From positions 55,036 through 119,035 of the forward strand of contig JAAVDM010000043.1 of the NCBI GenBank assembly GCA_014801815.1: a DNA stretch of 64,000 nucleotides, written 5' to 3'. The notes under the pieces are model-generated. The model ran no database searches and had not been told where the DNA came from. It saw nothing but the letters and a program-made list of their open reading frames with translations. This DNA comes from Bacteroides sp. (GTDB taxonomy: Bacteria; Bacteroidota; Bacteroidia; Bacteroidales; Muribaculaceae). Both the position numbers and the translations under genes were made by a program. Below, in pieces: positions 1-8,281 of the stretch; the stretch's first letter is position 1, and each line of letters starts with the position of its first letter.

Positions 1-73
1 CTTTGCGGAATACGTTGTATTTTAATTATTTTATTTTTTTATTAACGTCTTAAAATAAGTTTAGACAACTTCA

Positions 74-1030
74 TTAGTAGTTTAGCGAAAATGCATATTG
101 ATACGATATGGAAGATCGAGTGTCCTTGTTTTCAATCCATCCCTTTTCAAGATGGCTCGTCTGAGATATCTCTCCTGCGCTCATATTTGAAAACAACGCG
201 CATGCGTTCTCAATGGTACTAAGTTCAGACTCATTGAGTATATTGTCAGTATTCTCTGTTGCTTCCAACTTGATACCGCTATGACCGCTCGGATAAACGA
301 ATTCTTCCATGTCAATTCCCGGTAGCGAACTGTATAATGTTCCCCAGTGTTCAGGGACAGGTCCAAACGGTAATGCTTTATATGTAATTCCGGTTATGCC
401 ATATCCATGATTCTTGTAGTGAATGAAATCGGCATAAAACAGTAGTTTGTTCATTTTAGTTACAAATGTAGAGCCAATAGTTGAGATAATCAGTCGTACC
501 ACATTCGCAACTTTATCGGTGGATAAAGAGCGAAAACCGGTATATTCCGAAGGTTGCACGATTGGCTTATAATTTCCAATCGCTACTTCCACTTTCTTTT
601 TTATCCGTAGATACTCCTGTTCGCTCATCTCAGATTTTGATGCCTCTACAAAGGACATGAAAACATCTTTTTCACGCGCGGCAATGATTGTCCGGGCATT
701 TGAAACACTCGGTACCTCACCATCTTCATACATACGGTATTGGTTTATGCCGAATCCAAGTATCTGTGCCATCTTAGCCGCGGACAGACCATAGTGTTTC
801 CTTATCCCAGTAATCTCATCAGGGAACGGAATGCCATGTTTGAGCCTATACTGGTTATAGACCTGAAAGATATTAGCCTCATCCATTTCAGTAGTAGTCC
901 ACATCTCTCCGTCTTCATCAATGATTCCGGTATGGATGTAAGAATACCCCTCCTTTCGAAAAGTAGCGGTTCTTACTTCATGAAAGTATTTTTCTCCGGG
1001 TAACAGTTTATTGTTTTCCATTGCTTTCAT
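74..1030 (-). CDS. HTH + Panacea (DUF4065/SocA-like) antitoxin
   Basis: 318 aa. Likely antitoxin of a type II toxin-antitoxin pair. The middle part (about residues 75-115, including SAAKMAQILGFGINQYRMYE) is an Xre/MqsA-like helix-turn-helix, so it probably binds its own operator. The C-terminal half (about 165-315, with KMNKLLFYADF and GWIENKD) matches the Panacea/DUF4065 domain known to neutralise unrelated toxins. It overlaps the 3' end of the upstream toxin gene by 23 nt, which suggests translational coupling. An alternative start lies three codons in, at 1021. The toxin partner carries an internal stop codon while this gene is intact, as expected if only the antitoxin has been kept. Family call is from recognition only. 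Confidence 0.72.
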   Translation of the reverse strand: MKAMENNKLLPGEKYFHEVRTATFRKEGYSYIHTGIIDEDGEMWTTTEMDEANIFQVYNQYRLKHGIPFPDEITGIRKHYGLSAAKMAQILGFGINQYRMYEDGEVPSVSNARTIIAAREKDVFMSFVEASKSEMSEQEYLRIKKKVEVAIGNYKPIVQPSEYTGFRSLSTDKVANVVRLIISTIGSTFVTKMNKLLFYADFIHYKNHGYGITGITYKALPFGPVPEHWGTLYSSLPGIDMEEFVYPSGHSGIKLEATENTDNILNESELSTIENACALFSNMSAGEISQTSHLEKGWIENKDTRSSISYQYAFSLNY

Positions 1031-1376
1031 TCTTTAGTGGGTAAGACATCGGATGTCCCGCTTTATGGAACGAAATACATATCGTATGGGCATTAGGTTT
1101 TCCAAGAGTAATCTTGATGTATATCTCGTTTCCTCTCACATCTTTACCAAACACCCACATTTCACCTTGATTATTCAAGGCATCCACCACTGGACCTTCG
1201 GAATAATCATAGCAATTTAGATTCATGATAACTTACATTCGTTGATTAGGAGTGATACCTAATTCAACGAGGCTATTCTGATTTTTTTGGCGGTCATCAC
1301 GGAAACGTATTCCGAAGATTTTAACCTTCAGACTGAAATCCTCTAAGAATTTCTCGACTTGCTCTTTCGTAATCAT
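1008..1376 (-). pseudogene. MqsR-like toxin gene with in-frame TAA at codon 48
   Basis: Reading from ATG at 1376 gives 47 codons (MITKEQVEKF..., FGIRFRDDR), then TAA at 1235-1233, then the same frame continues to the stop at 1008 with YSEGPVVDALN, GEMWVFGKDV and ITLGKPNAHTICISFHKA. Together this is 122 codons, close to the roughly 100-120 aa I recall for MqsR-type interferases of Bacteroidetes. Both halves look like one family and no frameshift is needed, so a single base change (for example GAA to TAA) explains the break. The downstream half also has its own ATG at 1226 and could be made as a 72-aa fragment. It sits directly before the HTH-Panacea antitoxin in the standard toxin-first order. 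Confidence 0.7.
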
Positions 1377-1380
1377 AGTA

Positions 1381-1412
1381 CAAAGATAATAAACCTATTT
1401 TCAATGATACAA
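1381..1412 (-). promoter_or_regulatory. Bacteroidetes promoter of the toxin-antitoxin pair
   Basis: On the minus strand the -7 box TATCTTTG (1388-1381) is preceded, 21 nt upstream, by TTG (1412-1410), matching the TTG/TAnnTTTG consensus. Only four bases separate the -7 box from the ATG at 1376, so the transcript is predicted to be leaderless or nearly so. Confidence 0.6.
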
Positions 1413-1468
1413 CTTTATCGTTGTTTTTTTTTGTTTTTGCTAGTCAAATTTCGTAAACTCCAAGAGCT

Positions 1469-1740
1469 GTGCGGCTCGTGTTGTCATAGTATGCCATAAA
1501 ACGGTGATGGTGAGCCGTAGTTCACTGACACCCATTAACCTCATACCTATTGATGGAACGTGCTAAACACCGACTTCCTCAATGTCCTGTGAGGATGCGA
1601 CAGGGAGGTCGCCTCACCGGACTCTCATCGTCTGTCCGTGGTCTTAACGCCCGTTCTTGGAGTAGACTTGAACCACCACGCCACTCTCCGTTTAGTTACG
1701 CTCCATGGTAGCAATAAAGTGATTTCCTACGATTACATAC
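1469..1740. other. GC-richer structured non-coding patch, possible mobile-element RNA remnant
   Basis: No convincing ORF on either strand. Base composition is richer in GC than the flanks. The patch contains a strong hairpin at 1589-1617 (GTGAG/CTCAC outer arm, GCGAC/GTCGC inner arm) and a GAGC/GCTC hairpin near 1464-1477. It begins with GTGCGG, which fits the GUGYG 5' end of group II introns, but I see no reverse transcriptase and no domain V. It could be a truncated intron or another structured mobile-element fragment. The identity is a guess. Confidence 0.3.
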
Positions 1741-1953
1741 TTGCTCTGTCCGGGGGTAGACGATGACTTGACTGTGGTTGGCGTAGATAATCTCCATGAA
1801 CAGTTGGAGGTTATCCCTAATAAGATTTATAAGGAATTTGCTGATGCAATCTCTGTAGCATATATCCTGAGAAAAGTCTTCGATCAATTGGAGAATGATG
1901 TGATTGCCGGTGAAACGCAGGTAACTGCTCCTATATTGACCGAAAAAGATTAG
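1741..1953 (+). CDS. Short ORF of unknown function, possibly a gene fragment
   Basis: 70 codons. The part after about residue 10 (VVGVDNLHEQLEVIPNKIY...) has normal amino-acid composition with an amphipathic helical pattern, but the first codons run into the structured patch upstream. No promoter, partner gene or family was recognised. It lies among other decayed sequence, so a C-terminal remnant of a lost gene is as likely as a real small protein. Confidence 0.25.
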   Translation: MLCPGVDDDLTVVGVDNLHEQLEVIPNKIYKEFADAISVAYILRKVFDQLENDVIAGETQVTAPILTEKD

Positions 1954-1990
1954 AGGAGGAACGAAGAAAACTTAACCGATATTATGGTTG

Positions 1991-2017
1991 CATTTTCTGC
2001 GTTTTCTGCATTTTCTG
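1991..2017. repeat. 9-bp tandem repeat
   Basis: Three consecutive units of YRTTTTCTG followed by a degenerate fourth. It lies in non-coding sequence between decayed ORFs. Confidence 0.7.
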
Positions 2018-2030
2018 CATTTTACTTTCC

Positions 2031-2225
2031 TCAGAGTTTATTTTATTCGGTTTCGAAAGCTTCGATGAAGTGGATTTCTACCGAAGAGAGTTAATATTGG
2101 GTACGCTCGCGGAATTTCTCAAACTCTGTGTCTGCTTATAGCTTTGTAATCTCTGCTGGTATGCTACCGGCATCCCGATTCACGCATTCTGGGGAATTGC
2201 CTTTTACAAGTTCATCTTTAGTCAT
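2031..2225 (-). pseudogene. Decayed small ORF with three in-frame TAA codons
   Basis: From ATG at 2225 one frame reads MTKDELVKGNSPECV...AEITKL, TAA, ADTEFEKFRERTQY, TAA, LSSVEIHFIEAFETE, TAA, NKL, TGA. The segments between stops have coding-like composition, and each TAA is one transition away from CAA (Gln). The ADTEFEKFRERTQ segment loosely resembles the C-terminus of RhuM-type accessory proteins, but this is weak. It lies just downstream of the 2248-3318 gene on the same strand. Confidence 0.35.
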
Positions 2226-2247
2226 TTATCAAGATTGGGTGATAGAG

Positions 2248-3318
2248 CTAATTACTTGTGTAACCAAGATAAATCAAGTAACCTATTGCCCATATAACTA
2301 AAGCAACAGTAACGATTACTGATAGTAAAGTGCTGATAATAACCATGTCTACCCATAATCTTTGACGTAGATTACATCTTTTGTTACGGTAAAGGCGGTT
2401 TTTAACTCTGTTTTTGACATTACTGAAGTTCCAGGGCCATACAAAAATGTCGTCCGCTGTATTTTCCGGAGAAGATAAGGCCGGCAGATAAATAAGACAT
2501 AGAAGCAGACCTATCAGCAAGCCAAGCACGGGTATGCCTAATATATTTCTGTTCCATATACTGTCAGAAGAATCCTCACTTTCGATAGTAGTTGTTGCAG
2601 AGACAGGGTTATTATTTCTGACTGAAGGTACCGAATCCGGTTGGGAGGGTTCGATGTCCTGATTCCTGACGGCTGCGGTAGGTTCCGGTGAGCTCGTTGT
2701 GTTTTGTGTAAGGTTGACTTCTGTCAGTCGGTTATTCTTGGTTTCAAGAACGTAGGCATAATGATTATGATTTTCTTTAAGTGTGTTAAGAGCCGAGGTA
2801 GGGTAGAAGTGATAGTTACACGTAGTGTTGTAAGGTTCGGCAGCACCGTCGAAAGTAGCGCGTACTGTTATTGCCATGTTGAAGTTGCTTTTGGAAGGCA
2901 TAGCTGTAAGGAAAGGGGCTTCGACCTGACTGTGAGCGTAGAGTGTATGGTCGGCAAGTGTGGCACTAATTCGTGTGGGTGATACCTGACGTGTGGTAAA
3001 GTCGGGTGAAAATGTAAAATCAGTTGGTTCCGAAGTAGTAATGTCGTAGGTGAGATTGAAGTTCTTAAGTGAGTATTTAATTGAGTTTCGGAACTCCGGC
3101 AACAGCTGATTAAGCACAGATGCCAAGTCATTGTCATCGGTGACAACCGCAATAGTGTCCTCACTGTCAAATATAGCGTAAGGTGTAGTAATCTGTAGTT
3201 CTCCACCTTCATCAATCTTGAAACTCTTGTAGGCGTAAATGAGGCTGACGGCAGCAATTACGACGCCGGCGACTTCCCAACGGAAGATACGCGCCAGCCA
3301 CTTATTTGATGATTTCAT
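2248..3318 (-). CDS. Membrane protein of unknown function
   Basis: 356 aa. One hydrophobic segment near the N-terminus (about residues 12-30, WEVAGVVIAAVSLIYAY), a Ser/Thr-rich polar region of about 230 residues, then two hydrophobic segments near the C-terminus (around GIPVLGLLIGLLLCLIYLP and MVIISTLLSVIVTVALVIWA). This suggests a large loop held between membrane anchors. The longer frame opening at 3369 was rejected because a good promoter lies between 3369 and 3318. No family recognised. Its downstream neighbour on the same strand is a decayed ORF. Confidence 0.7.
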   Translation of the reverse strand: MKSSNKWLARIFRWEVAGVVIAAVSLIYAYKSFKIDEGGELQITTPYAIFDSEDTIAVVTDDNDLASVLNQLLPEFRNSIKYSLKNFNLTYDITTSEPTDFTFSPDFTTRQVSPTRISATLADHTLYAHSQVEAPFLTAMPSKSNFNMAITVRATFDGAAEPYNTTCNYHFYPTSALNTLKENHNHYAYVLETKNNRLTEVNLTQNTTSSPEPTAAVRNQDIEPSQPDSVPSVRNNNPVSATTTIESEDSSDSIWNRNILGIPVLGLLIGLLLCLIYLPALSSPENTADDIFVWPWNFSNVKNRVKNRLYRNKRCNLRQRLWVDMVIISTLLSVIVTVALVIWAIGYLIYLGYTSN

Positions 3319-3338
3319 AATGTTAAGTGTATTTTTTA

Positions 3339-3370
3339 CAAAAGTAAGTATTTTAATATCATGGAACAAA
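3339..3370 (-). promoter_or_regulatory. Promoter of the 2248-3318 gene
   Basis: Minus strand: TTTG (3370-3367), 20-nt spacer, TACTTTTG (3346-3339), then 20 nt to the ATG at 3318. Excellent match to the Bacteroidetes -33/-7 consensus. It decides the start codon. Confidence 0.75.
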
Positions 3371-3375
3371 TTATT

Positions 3376-3555
3376 AAGTAGCTCTAAAAATTAATGAATA
3401 TATAAAACGCAGATATTTTTGAGTTGATTAGGAAGCAGTGCACAGGAAAATACATCGGTATTTGACTGAGAGTCAAGTCTGAAGTGGCCAAAAATAACAA
3501 GTTTTATAGTTCAGGATTTAAAGACTGTAACTGAAACTATTTTTTAGAGCTACTT
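3376..3555. repeat. 180-bp terminal-inverted-repeat element, copy A
   Basis: Bounded by AAGTAGCTCT (3376-3385) and its inverse AGAGCTACTT (3546-3555). The interior has no ORF. Read on the minus strand it shares an interior block (acagtctttRaatcctgaac, then WATAAAAC and TTATTTTTGG) with the element at 30412-30589. Both arms also match each other in part, so the whole unit can fold as a long imperfect hairpin. MITE-like or structured intergenic repeat. Confidence 0.75.
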
Positions 3556-3652
3556 ACCTCTTTAATTAGAAAATCAGCGACTTTGCGGAGTCAACAGAAA
3601 GATTACGCTGATAAAATCCGAGTAGCCGGAACAGTTGGAGTAAGTTGTTGAA

Positions 3653-3718
3653 TAGTAATAGTAGGATAATTCAATGGCTCTGATTATACAGAGCCATTGA
3701 ATTATCCTACTATTACTA
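3653..3718 (-). terminator. 30-bp perfect palindrome ending the SLC13 gene
   Basis: Arms 3653-3682 and 3689-3718 are perfectly complementary over 30 bp with a 6-nt loop. It starts 6 nt after the stop codon of the transporter gene on the minus strand. Confidence 0.75.
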
Positions 3719-3723
3719 TCGGT

Positions 3724-5574
3724 TCAGAAGGGGAATATAATCGGCAGAACGAAAATCATCAGAAGTCCGAGAAGCAGCTGAAGTGGAACACCGACTTTGA
3801 GATAGTCCGTAAAGGTGTATTGACCTGCCGGCATGACGAGAGCATTTGGCGGGGTCGAGAAAGGAGAGGCGAAACACAGACTGGCACCGAAAGTGACTGC
3901 AAACAGGAAGGGCAGCGGGTTGACACCAAAGGCAACGGCACTTTCGAGAGCGATGGGTGCAAGCAGTACGGCAGTAGCGGTATTACTGATGAAGAGAGTC
4001 ATAATTGAGGTAGTGAAGTAGACACCTGCGAGGAGCCAGTGCGGGCCTAAGCCACCGAGTGACTCAACGAGTGAATCTGCCACCCATGCCGATACACCGG
4101 TCTTGTCGAGTGCGAACGACATCGGCATCATGGCTGCAATAAGCACGATACTCTCCCAGTTGATAGTCTTGTAAGCATCGCTGACGTTACGGAAACAGCC
4201 GGTCAGTACCATAGCTAAAGCCGCAAGTATCACAGTCACCACAGCCGGTACTACTTCAAATACCAATCCCAATACCATAGCAAGCATAATGACTGCCGCC
4301 AGAGGAGCCTTATAGTCCAGAGTAACTTTGGCTGCGTCCGAGAGCGGTTGTCCCAACACAACCCAGTCGCGTGTATGGTCACCGAGTTTTCCTATATCGC
4401 GCCAAGGGCCTTGTACTAACAGCACGTCACTCTGACGAACCGTTTCCTCACCGAGATTGTGCGTAAGATAGGTGTTTTTACGACGTATGCCGATAACGTT
4501 GACTCCAAAACGTTTACTGAAATCGAGTGCAGCGATTGTATCTTTCAGAATAGGAGAATTAGGCATAGGTACAATCTCGGCTATTCCTATGTCATAGAAC
4601 TGAAGGCGTCCGCGCTCGCTGTTTGTAGCGTCAAGTGTGAGACGGAAATCGACTACGAAACGTCCTATATCCTCTTTTGAACCACGTAAATAGAGTGTAT
4701 CTCCGTTTTCGATGACAGTAGCTGCTGTCGGTGTCTGCTGGGAAACATTACGTATCAGGCCACGTGAGGTGTCACCGCTGCGTACTTCCAGAATCTCCAC
4801 ACCAAAATCACGTCTCAGATGCAGCTGTCCCAGCGACTTGCCGCATATAGGTGAACCGGGGCCTACAGTGACACGGTAAAGGTCGGCGTTCAGGCCATAC
4901 TCTTCAACGAGGTCAGTGAGCGAACGTTGTCGATCTTTATCGTCAGAAGTTTCCGGGCGTTGTCCGAGAAACCATTTGCTGAGAGGAATAAGCAATAGTG
5001 TGCCGGCTATAAGACAGACAACGCCGGCGGGCAGAAACGTGAAGAATGTAAGCGGTTGACCTGAAAATTCTTCCCATATCTCGGCTACCACAAGGTTGGG
5101 AGGGGTACCTATAAGAGTGAGCATACCCCCTAAGGAGCTTGCGAAGGCCAACGGCATCAGCAGTCGGCGCGGTGTGCCACCTGCGGCAGCTGCCATACTC
5201 ACAACAATAGGAAGCATAAGGGCTACCGTACCTGTATTGCTGACAAATCCACCTATCAGTGCCGTACCACCCATGACCACGATAAACAGACGTGTCTCAC
5301 TGCCACCCCCTAATTTGAGCAGACGTGCACCTATAGTCTTAGCCAGACCTGTATTGAAAATAGCTCCGCCTACCACGAACAATCCTACCATCATTATGAC
5401 TATGGCATTCGAGAAGCCTGATAAGGCTTCCTGAGTTGTAATAATACCGGAGACTGTAAGAACCATTAATGCAATTAGCGCCACGATGTCGGCACGAATA
5501 CGACCCCAGACGAATCCGACGGCCGCCAAAGCGAGTGTAATCAGGGTGATAAGCATATCAAAGATTTGAGGCAT
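3724..5574 (-). CDS. SLC13/DASS-type anion transporter with two TrkA-C domains
   Basis: About 616 aa. Polytopic membrane protein with the SLC13/DASS layout: a first membrane half containing SNTGTVALMLPIV, a cytosolic insert of about 200 residues with two TrkA-C/RCK-C domains (around residues 225-420, including GKSLGQLHLRRDFGV and FSKRFGVNVIGI), and a second membrane half containing SNTATAVLLAPIA. The repeated SNT motifs are the substrate/sodium-binding signature of the family. It probably imports di- or tricarboxylates, sulfate or a similar anion; the substrate cannot be read. The open frame reaches 5601, but a TATTTTTG -7 box at 5596-5589 makes M at 5574, or M at 5556, the likely start. Monocistronic, with its own terminator. 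Confidence 0.85.
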   Translation of the reverse strand: MPQIFDMLITLITLALAAVGFVWGRIRADIVALIALMVLTVSGIITTQEALSGFSNAIVIMMVGLFVVGGAIFNTGLAKTIGARLLKLGGGSETRLFIVVMGGTALIGGFVSNTGTVALMLPIVVSMAAAAGGTPRRLLMPLAFASSLGGMLTLIGTPPNLVVAEIWEEFSGQPLTFFTFLPAGVVCLIAGTLLLIPLSKWFLGQRPETSDDKDRQRSLTDLVEEYGLNADLYRVTVGPGSPICGKSLGQLHLRRDFGVEILEVRSGDTSRGLIRNVSQQTPTAATVIENGDTLYLRGSKEDIGRFVVDFRLTLDATNSERGRLQFYDIGIAEIVPMPNSPILKDTIAALDFSKRFGVNVIGIRRKNTYLTHNLGEETVRQSDVLLVQGPWRDIGKLGDHTRDWVVLGQPLSDAAKVTLDYKAPLAAVIMLAMVLGLVFEVVPAVVTVILAALAMVLTGCFRNVSDAYKTINWESIVLIAAMMPMSFALDKTGVSAWVADSLVESLGGLGPHWLLAGVYFTTSIMTLFISNTATAVLLAPIALESAVAFGVNPLPFLFAVTFGASLCFASPFSTPPNALVMPAGQYTFTDYLKVGVPLQLLLGLLMIFVLPIIFPF

Positions 5575-5588
5575 GAAAAAATAATGTG

Positions 5589-5626
5589 CAAAAATAGTCA
5601 AAAAATAATTAATATGACTATATTTG
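5589..5626. promoter_or_regulatory. Divergent promoter pair
   Basis: Minus-strand -7 box TATTTTTG (5596-5589) for the SLC13 transporter and plus-strand -7 box TATATTTG (5619-5626) for the secreted protein at 5686. Only 22 nt separate the two boxes, so the two units could compete for polymerase. Confidence 0.6.
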
Positions 5627-5685
5627 CAGTCTCAAGTATATATGGCCTTCGAGACCAGAGGGCGCAATTATCTAAACATTACACT

Positions 5686-7110
5686 ATGCAGACACATCTA
5701 CTTATCGGGCTGGTAGCCCTCACGTCCGTTACTGCGGCTGTAGCCGCACCTGCTCCTCAGCCGGTAAAGGCCGCTATGCTTAATTTTATGAAGAGCACAA
5801 GCCCACATACCCATGAAGGCAGAAGTATGACCCCGTTGCTCGGTATACGGAGCGGCTATGCAGCCCCATTCCGTGAAGCTGCGGACAACACACCTATATG
5901 GTGTGCCGGAAGCCGTGAAGTATTCTATTGGGAAGACGGTTGGATGTCTATCGAGCAGTACACTGACACTTATACCGCAACAGGACTGGTAGAAATCGAG
6001 GAGTGTACAGACCTTATGGACGGTACAATGTCGCGCGAAACCAATACTTATAATACCAACGGTATGCTGAGCCGCCGTCTGACACAGTTTGGCGAAGAAG
6101 GTAGCAGCGAACTTGAGAACTCTCAGCTCGTAGAGCGTGATTATGACTCACGCCTTACAGACGTCATAACCAAAAATGACAATTGGTTCTGGGTTGACGG
6201 TGAATGGACTCAGATAGGCAATAATTACCGTCGTATCATCGAACGTGATGATGCAGGCAATATAACTTCCGTCACCATAGCCACTCTCTATAACGGAGAA
6301 TTTGACCCGTCACAGCGCCTTGTTGTTACATACGGTGATAATGGCGAGGCCACTTCATTAGTCGAGGAAGTGCTTACTTATGACGATGCAGGTCAGTTGG
6401 TATGGGAAGTTGCGGAAAGCATGACCAATATAGTCTGGGAAAACACTGATGGCCAGATCTATGATATGGATAAGCTGTTTGAAGGTGCAAACCGGCTCAA
6501 GAGCGCCACTATGATGATTGAAGGCATCGAGGCTAATGCCAGTGTCGAGTACATGGAAGGTGGAGAGGGTTACGTCATCTCTATGACGGCCGTGCTGGAA
6601 GATGTGATGGAGATTGTAATGAAAGGTCAGGTAGATCTTCTTGATGCTTCCGGATACGGCAAGGGAAGCTACCGTAATACGTTCACTACGACTATTAATT
6701 TTGGTGGTACACCTGTAGGTTCGGAAACAGAAACCGAGACTGTCATCTATGACGATTATGGTATTGAACTTCTTATCGAGCTTACATTGAATGACGGTAA
6801 TGAAACGCTGGTTATGGATCGTATGACAAATACTGTCAGCTATGACTCTGTTTACGGTTATCCCTTAGTGGCCGAGGCAACAATGTATGACCCTGAAGCA
6901 GAGGAAGACTATCTGTACATGAAGTGTGTTTATAGCGATTACGTGAATGCTGTCGAACAGTCGGAGGTTGAACTGCTGCCTGACGCTGTTGCCGGAGATG
7001 CAGAATATTACACACTGCAAGGTATCCGTGTAGACCGTAGCAATCTCACACCGGGTATATATATCCGCCGTCAGGGTACGGAAGCCCGCAAGGTAATGTT
7101 ACGAAATTAA
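5686..7110 (+). CDS. Secreted protein with type IX-like C-terminal tail
   Basis: 474 aa. N-terminal signal peptide (MQTHLLIGLVALTSVTAAVA, cleavage near AAP). The middle has repeats of the kind YNTNGMLSRRLTQFGE and YDDAGQLVWEVAE, resembling YD-type beta repeats. The last about 32 residues (YYTLQGIRVDRSNLTPGIYI and onward) match the short tail found on many Muribaculaceae/Bacteroidales secreted proteins and probably act as an export or surface-sorting signal. The frame is open from 5566, but the -7 box at 5619-5626 and the signal peptide both favour ATG at 5686. Binding partner or substrate unknown. Confidence 0.75.
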   Translation: MQTHLLIGLVALTSVTAAVAAPAPQPVKAAMLNFMKSTSPHTHEGRSMTPLLGIRSGYAAPFREAADNTPIWCAGSREVFYWEDGWMSIEQYTDTYTATGLVEIEECTDLMDGTMSRETNTYNTNGMLSRRLTQFGEEGSSELENSQLVERDYDSRLTDVITKNDNWFWVDGEWTQIGNNYRRIIERDDAGNITSVTIATLYNGEFDPSQRLVVTYGDNGEATSLVEEVLTYDDAGQLVWEVAESMTNIVWENTDGQIYDMDKLFEGANRLKSATMMIEGIEANASVEYMEGGEGYVISMTAVLEDVMEIVMKGQVDLLDASGYGKGSYRNTFTTTINFGGTPVGSETETETVIYDDYGIELLIELTLNDGNETLVMDRMTNTVSYDSVYGYPLVAEATMYDPEAEEDYLYMKCVYSDYVNAVEQSEVELLPDAVAGDAEYYTLQGIRVDRSNLTPGIYIRRQGTEARKVMLRN

Positions 7111-7123
7111 TACGATTTTAATT

Positions 7124-7180
7124 AAATAAAACCTCTGCGTCTCAACTGTCATCAACGGTTGAGACGCAGAGGTTTTATTT
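7124..7180. terminator. 23-bp perfect stem-loop, bidirectional
   Basis: Arms 7124-7146 and 7158-7180 are perfectly complementary and A/T-rich at the outer ends. It sits between the convergent ends of the secreted protein (plus) and manA (minus), so it can serve both. Confidence 0.75.
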
Positions 7181-7207
7181 CCGGTACTTAATAGGGGTAG
7201 TCCTGTC

Positions 7208-8236
7208 TTAGCAGGCTACTGTTACTGTGATAAGTGTCATATCACCTTCAAGTCCGACAGTGTTCCGGATAGCCGGAATAAGCAGAGTGGTACCTTTATA
7301 TACCGGCTGTACCGTGTCACCGACACGACAATATCCTTTACCGTCAAGGCATATCAGCGCCATAAAAGAATCGGCTGTATTATTGATATTGTGGCTGCCG
7401 CGCACGCACACACGGTCAGCATTGAAATAAGGGCCGTGTTCAAGCACTACAGACTGTATAGTGTCTTTATCATCGGGTATAGGAGGCGTCATGACCCAGA
7501 TATTGTCAGTGCGGCGGTAGTCGATAGCGTCACGTGCCTGTTCTGTATGTAGCTCACGCAGATTGCCGTCAGAGTCTCTGCGACCATAATCATCGACACG
7601 GTAAGTTATGTCACTCGACTGCTGAATTTCAATAAGCATTGTTCCGGCTCCGATAGCATGTAGACGACCCGGGGGGAGAACATACACCTGTCCGGGAGCG
7701 GCTACAACTGAATTGACAGCCTCCATAAGAGTGCCGTCAGCTATACGACAGTCATATTCAGCCGGCGTGAGGTCATAGCGCAGACCGCAGCGTATCAGTG
7801 CGTCGGGGGCGGTATCGAGAATATACCACATCTCAGTCTTTCCCGGCAGACCATGACGCTGCATGGCCAGACTATCATCCGGGTGTACCTGCAGTGACAG
7901 GTCGGCGGCAGCATCGATAAATTTAATCAGTAATGGAAATCTGTTACCGAAACGCTGCCATACACTGTCGCCAACCAGTGCGGCACCGTGATTTTCGATA
8001 AGTTGTGAGAGTGTCATACCGGCCTCGGGACCGTCGGCAACAGTACATTCACAAGCCGGCATGGCTGAGATTTCCCAGCTCTCGCCGATATTGTCAAACT
8101 TTTCCAGCCGAGCACGTTCGGCTTCTGCCTCGGCCGGAGGCAGTGTCATGGTCAGGCCGGAGCGCTGAGCCATTAGCTTGTGTCCTCCCCAGAGTGTACT
8201 TTTCAGGTAAGGACTGAATCTGTAGAGCTGTTCCAT
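7208..8236 (-). CDS. manA: Mannose-6-phosphate isomerase, class I
   Basis: 342 aa. Interconverts mannose 6-phosphate and fructose 6-phosphate in the cytosol, linking mannose use and GDP-mannose supply to glycolysis. The N-terminus has the family pattern FSPYLKSTLWGGHKL. Zinc ligands are visible as His118 in SLQVHPDD and Glu135 in GKTEMWYI, and the C-terminal region has PPGRLHAIGAGTMLIEIQQ followed by ITYRVDDYGR. Length fits the short bacterial type I enzymes. Convergent with the gene upstream in the window; no operon partner on its strand. Confidence 0.93.
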   Translation of the reverse strand: MEQLYRFSPYLKSTLWGGHKLMAQRSGLTMTLPPAEAEAERARLEKFDNIGESWEISAMPACECTVADGPEAGMTLSQLIENHGAALVGDSVWQRFGNRFPLLIKFIDAAADLSLQVHPDDSLAMQRHGLPGKTEMWYILDTAPDALIRCGLRYDLTPAEYDCRIADGTLMEAVNSVVAAPGQVYVLPPGRLHAIGAGTMLIEIQQSSDITYRVDDYGRRDSDGNLRELHTEQARDAIDYRRTDNIWVMTPPIPDDKDTIQSVVLEHGPYFNADRVCVRGSHNINNTADSFMALICLDGKGYCRVGDTVQPVYKGTTLLIPAIRNTVGLEGDMTLITVTVAC

Positions 8237-8281
8237 ATACTCTAATAACTCAAATTATACTGATAAAGTATTCGGTAGCGA

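Noticed and set aside
2868..3257. 129-codon minus-strand frame within the 2248-3318 gene
   Set aside because: Overlaps the better-supported membrane protein in another frame; Leu/Arg/Ser/His-rich composition typical of a frame shadow.
3319..3369. N-terminal extension of the 2248-3318 protein
   Set aside because: A consensus promoter lies between the two possible starts.
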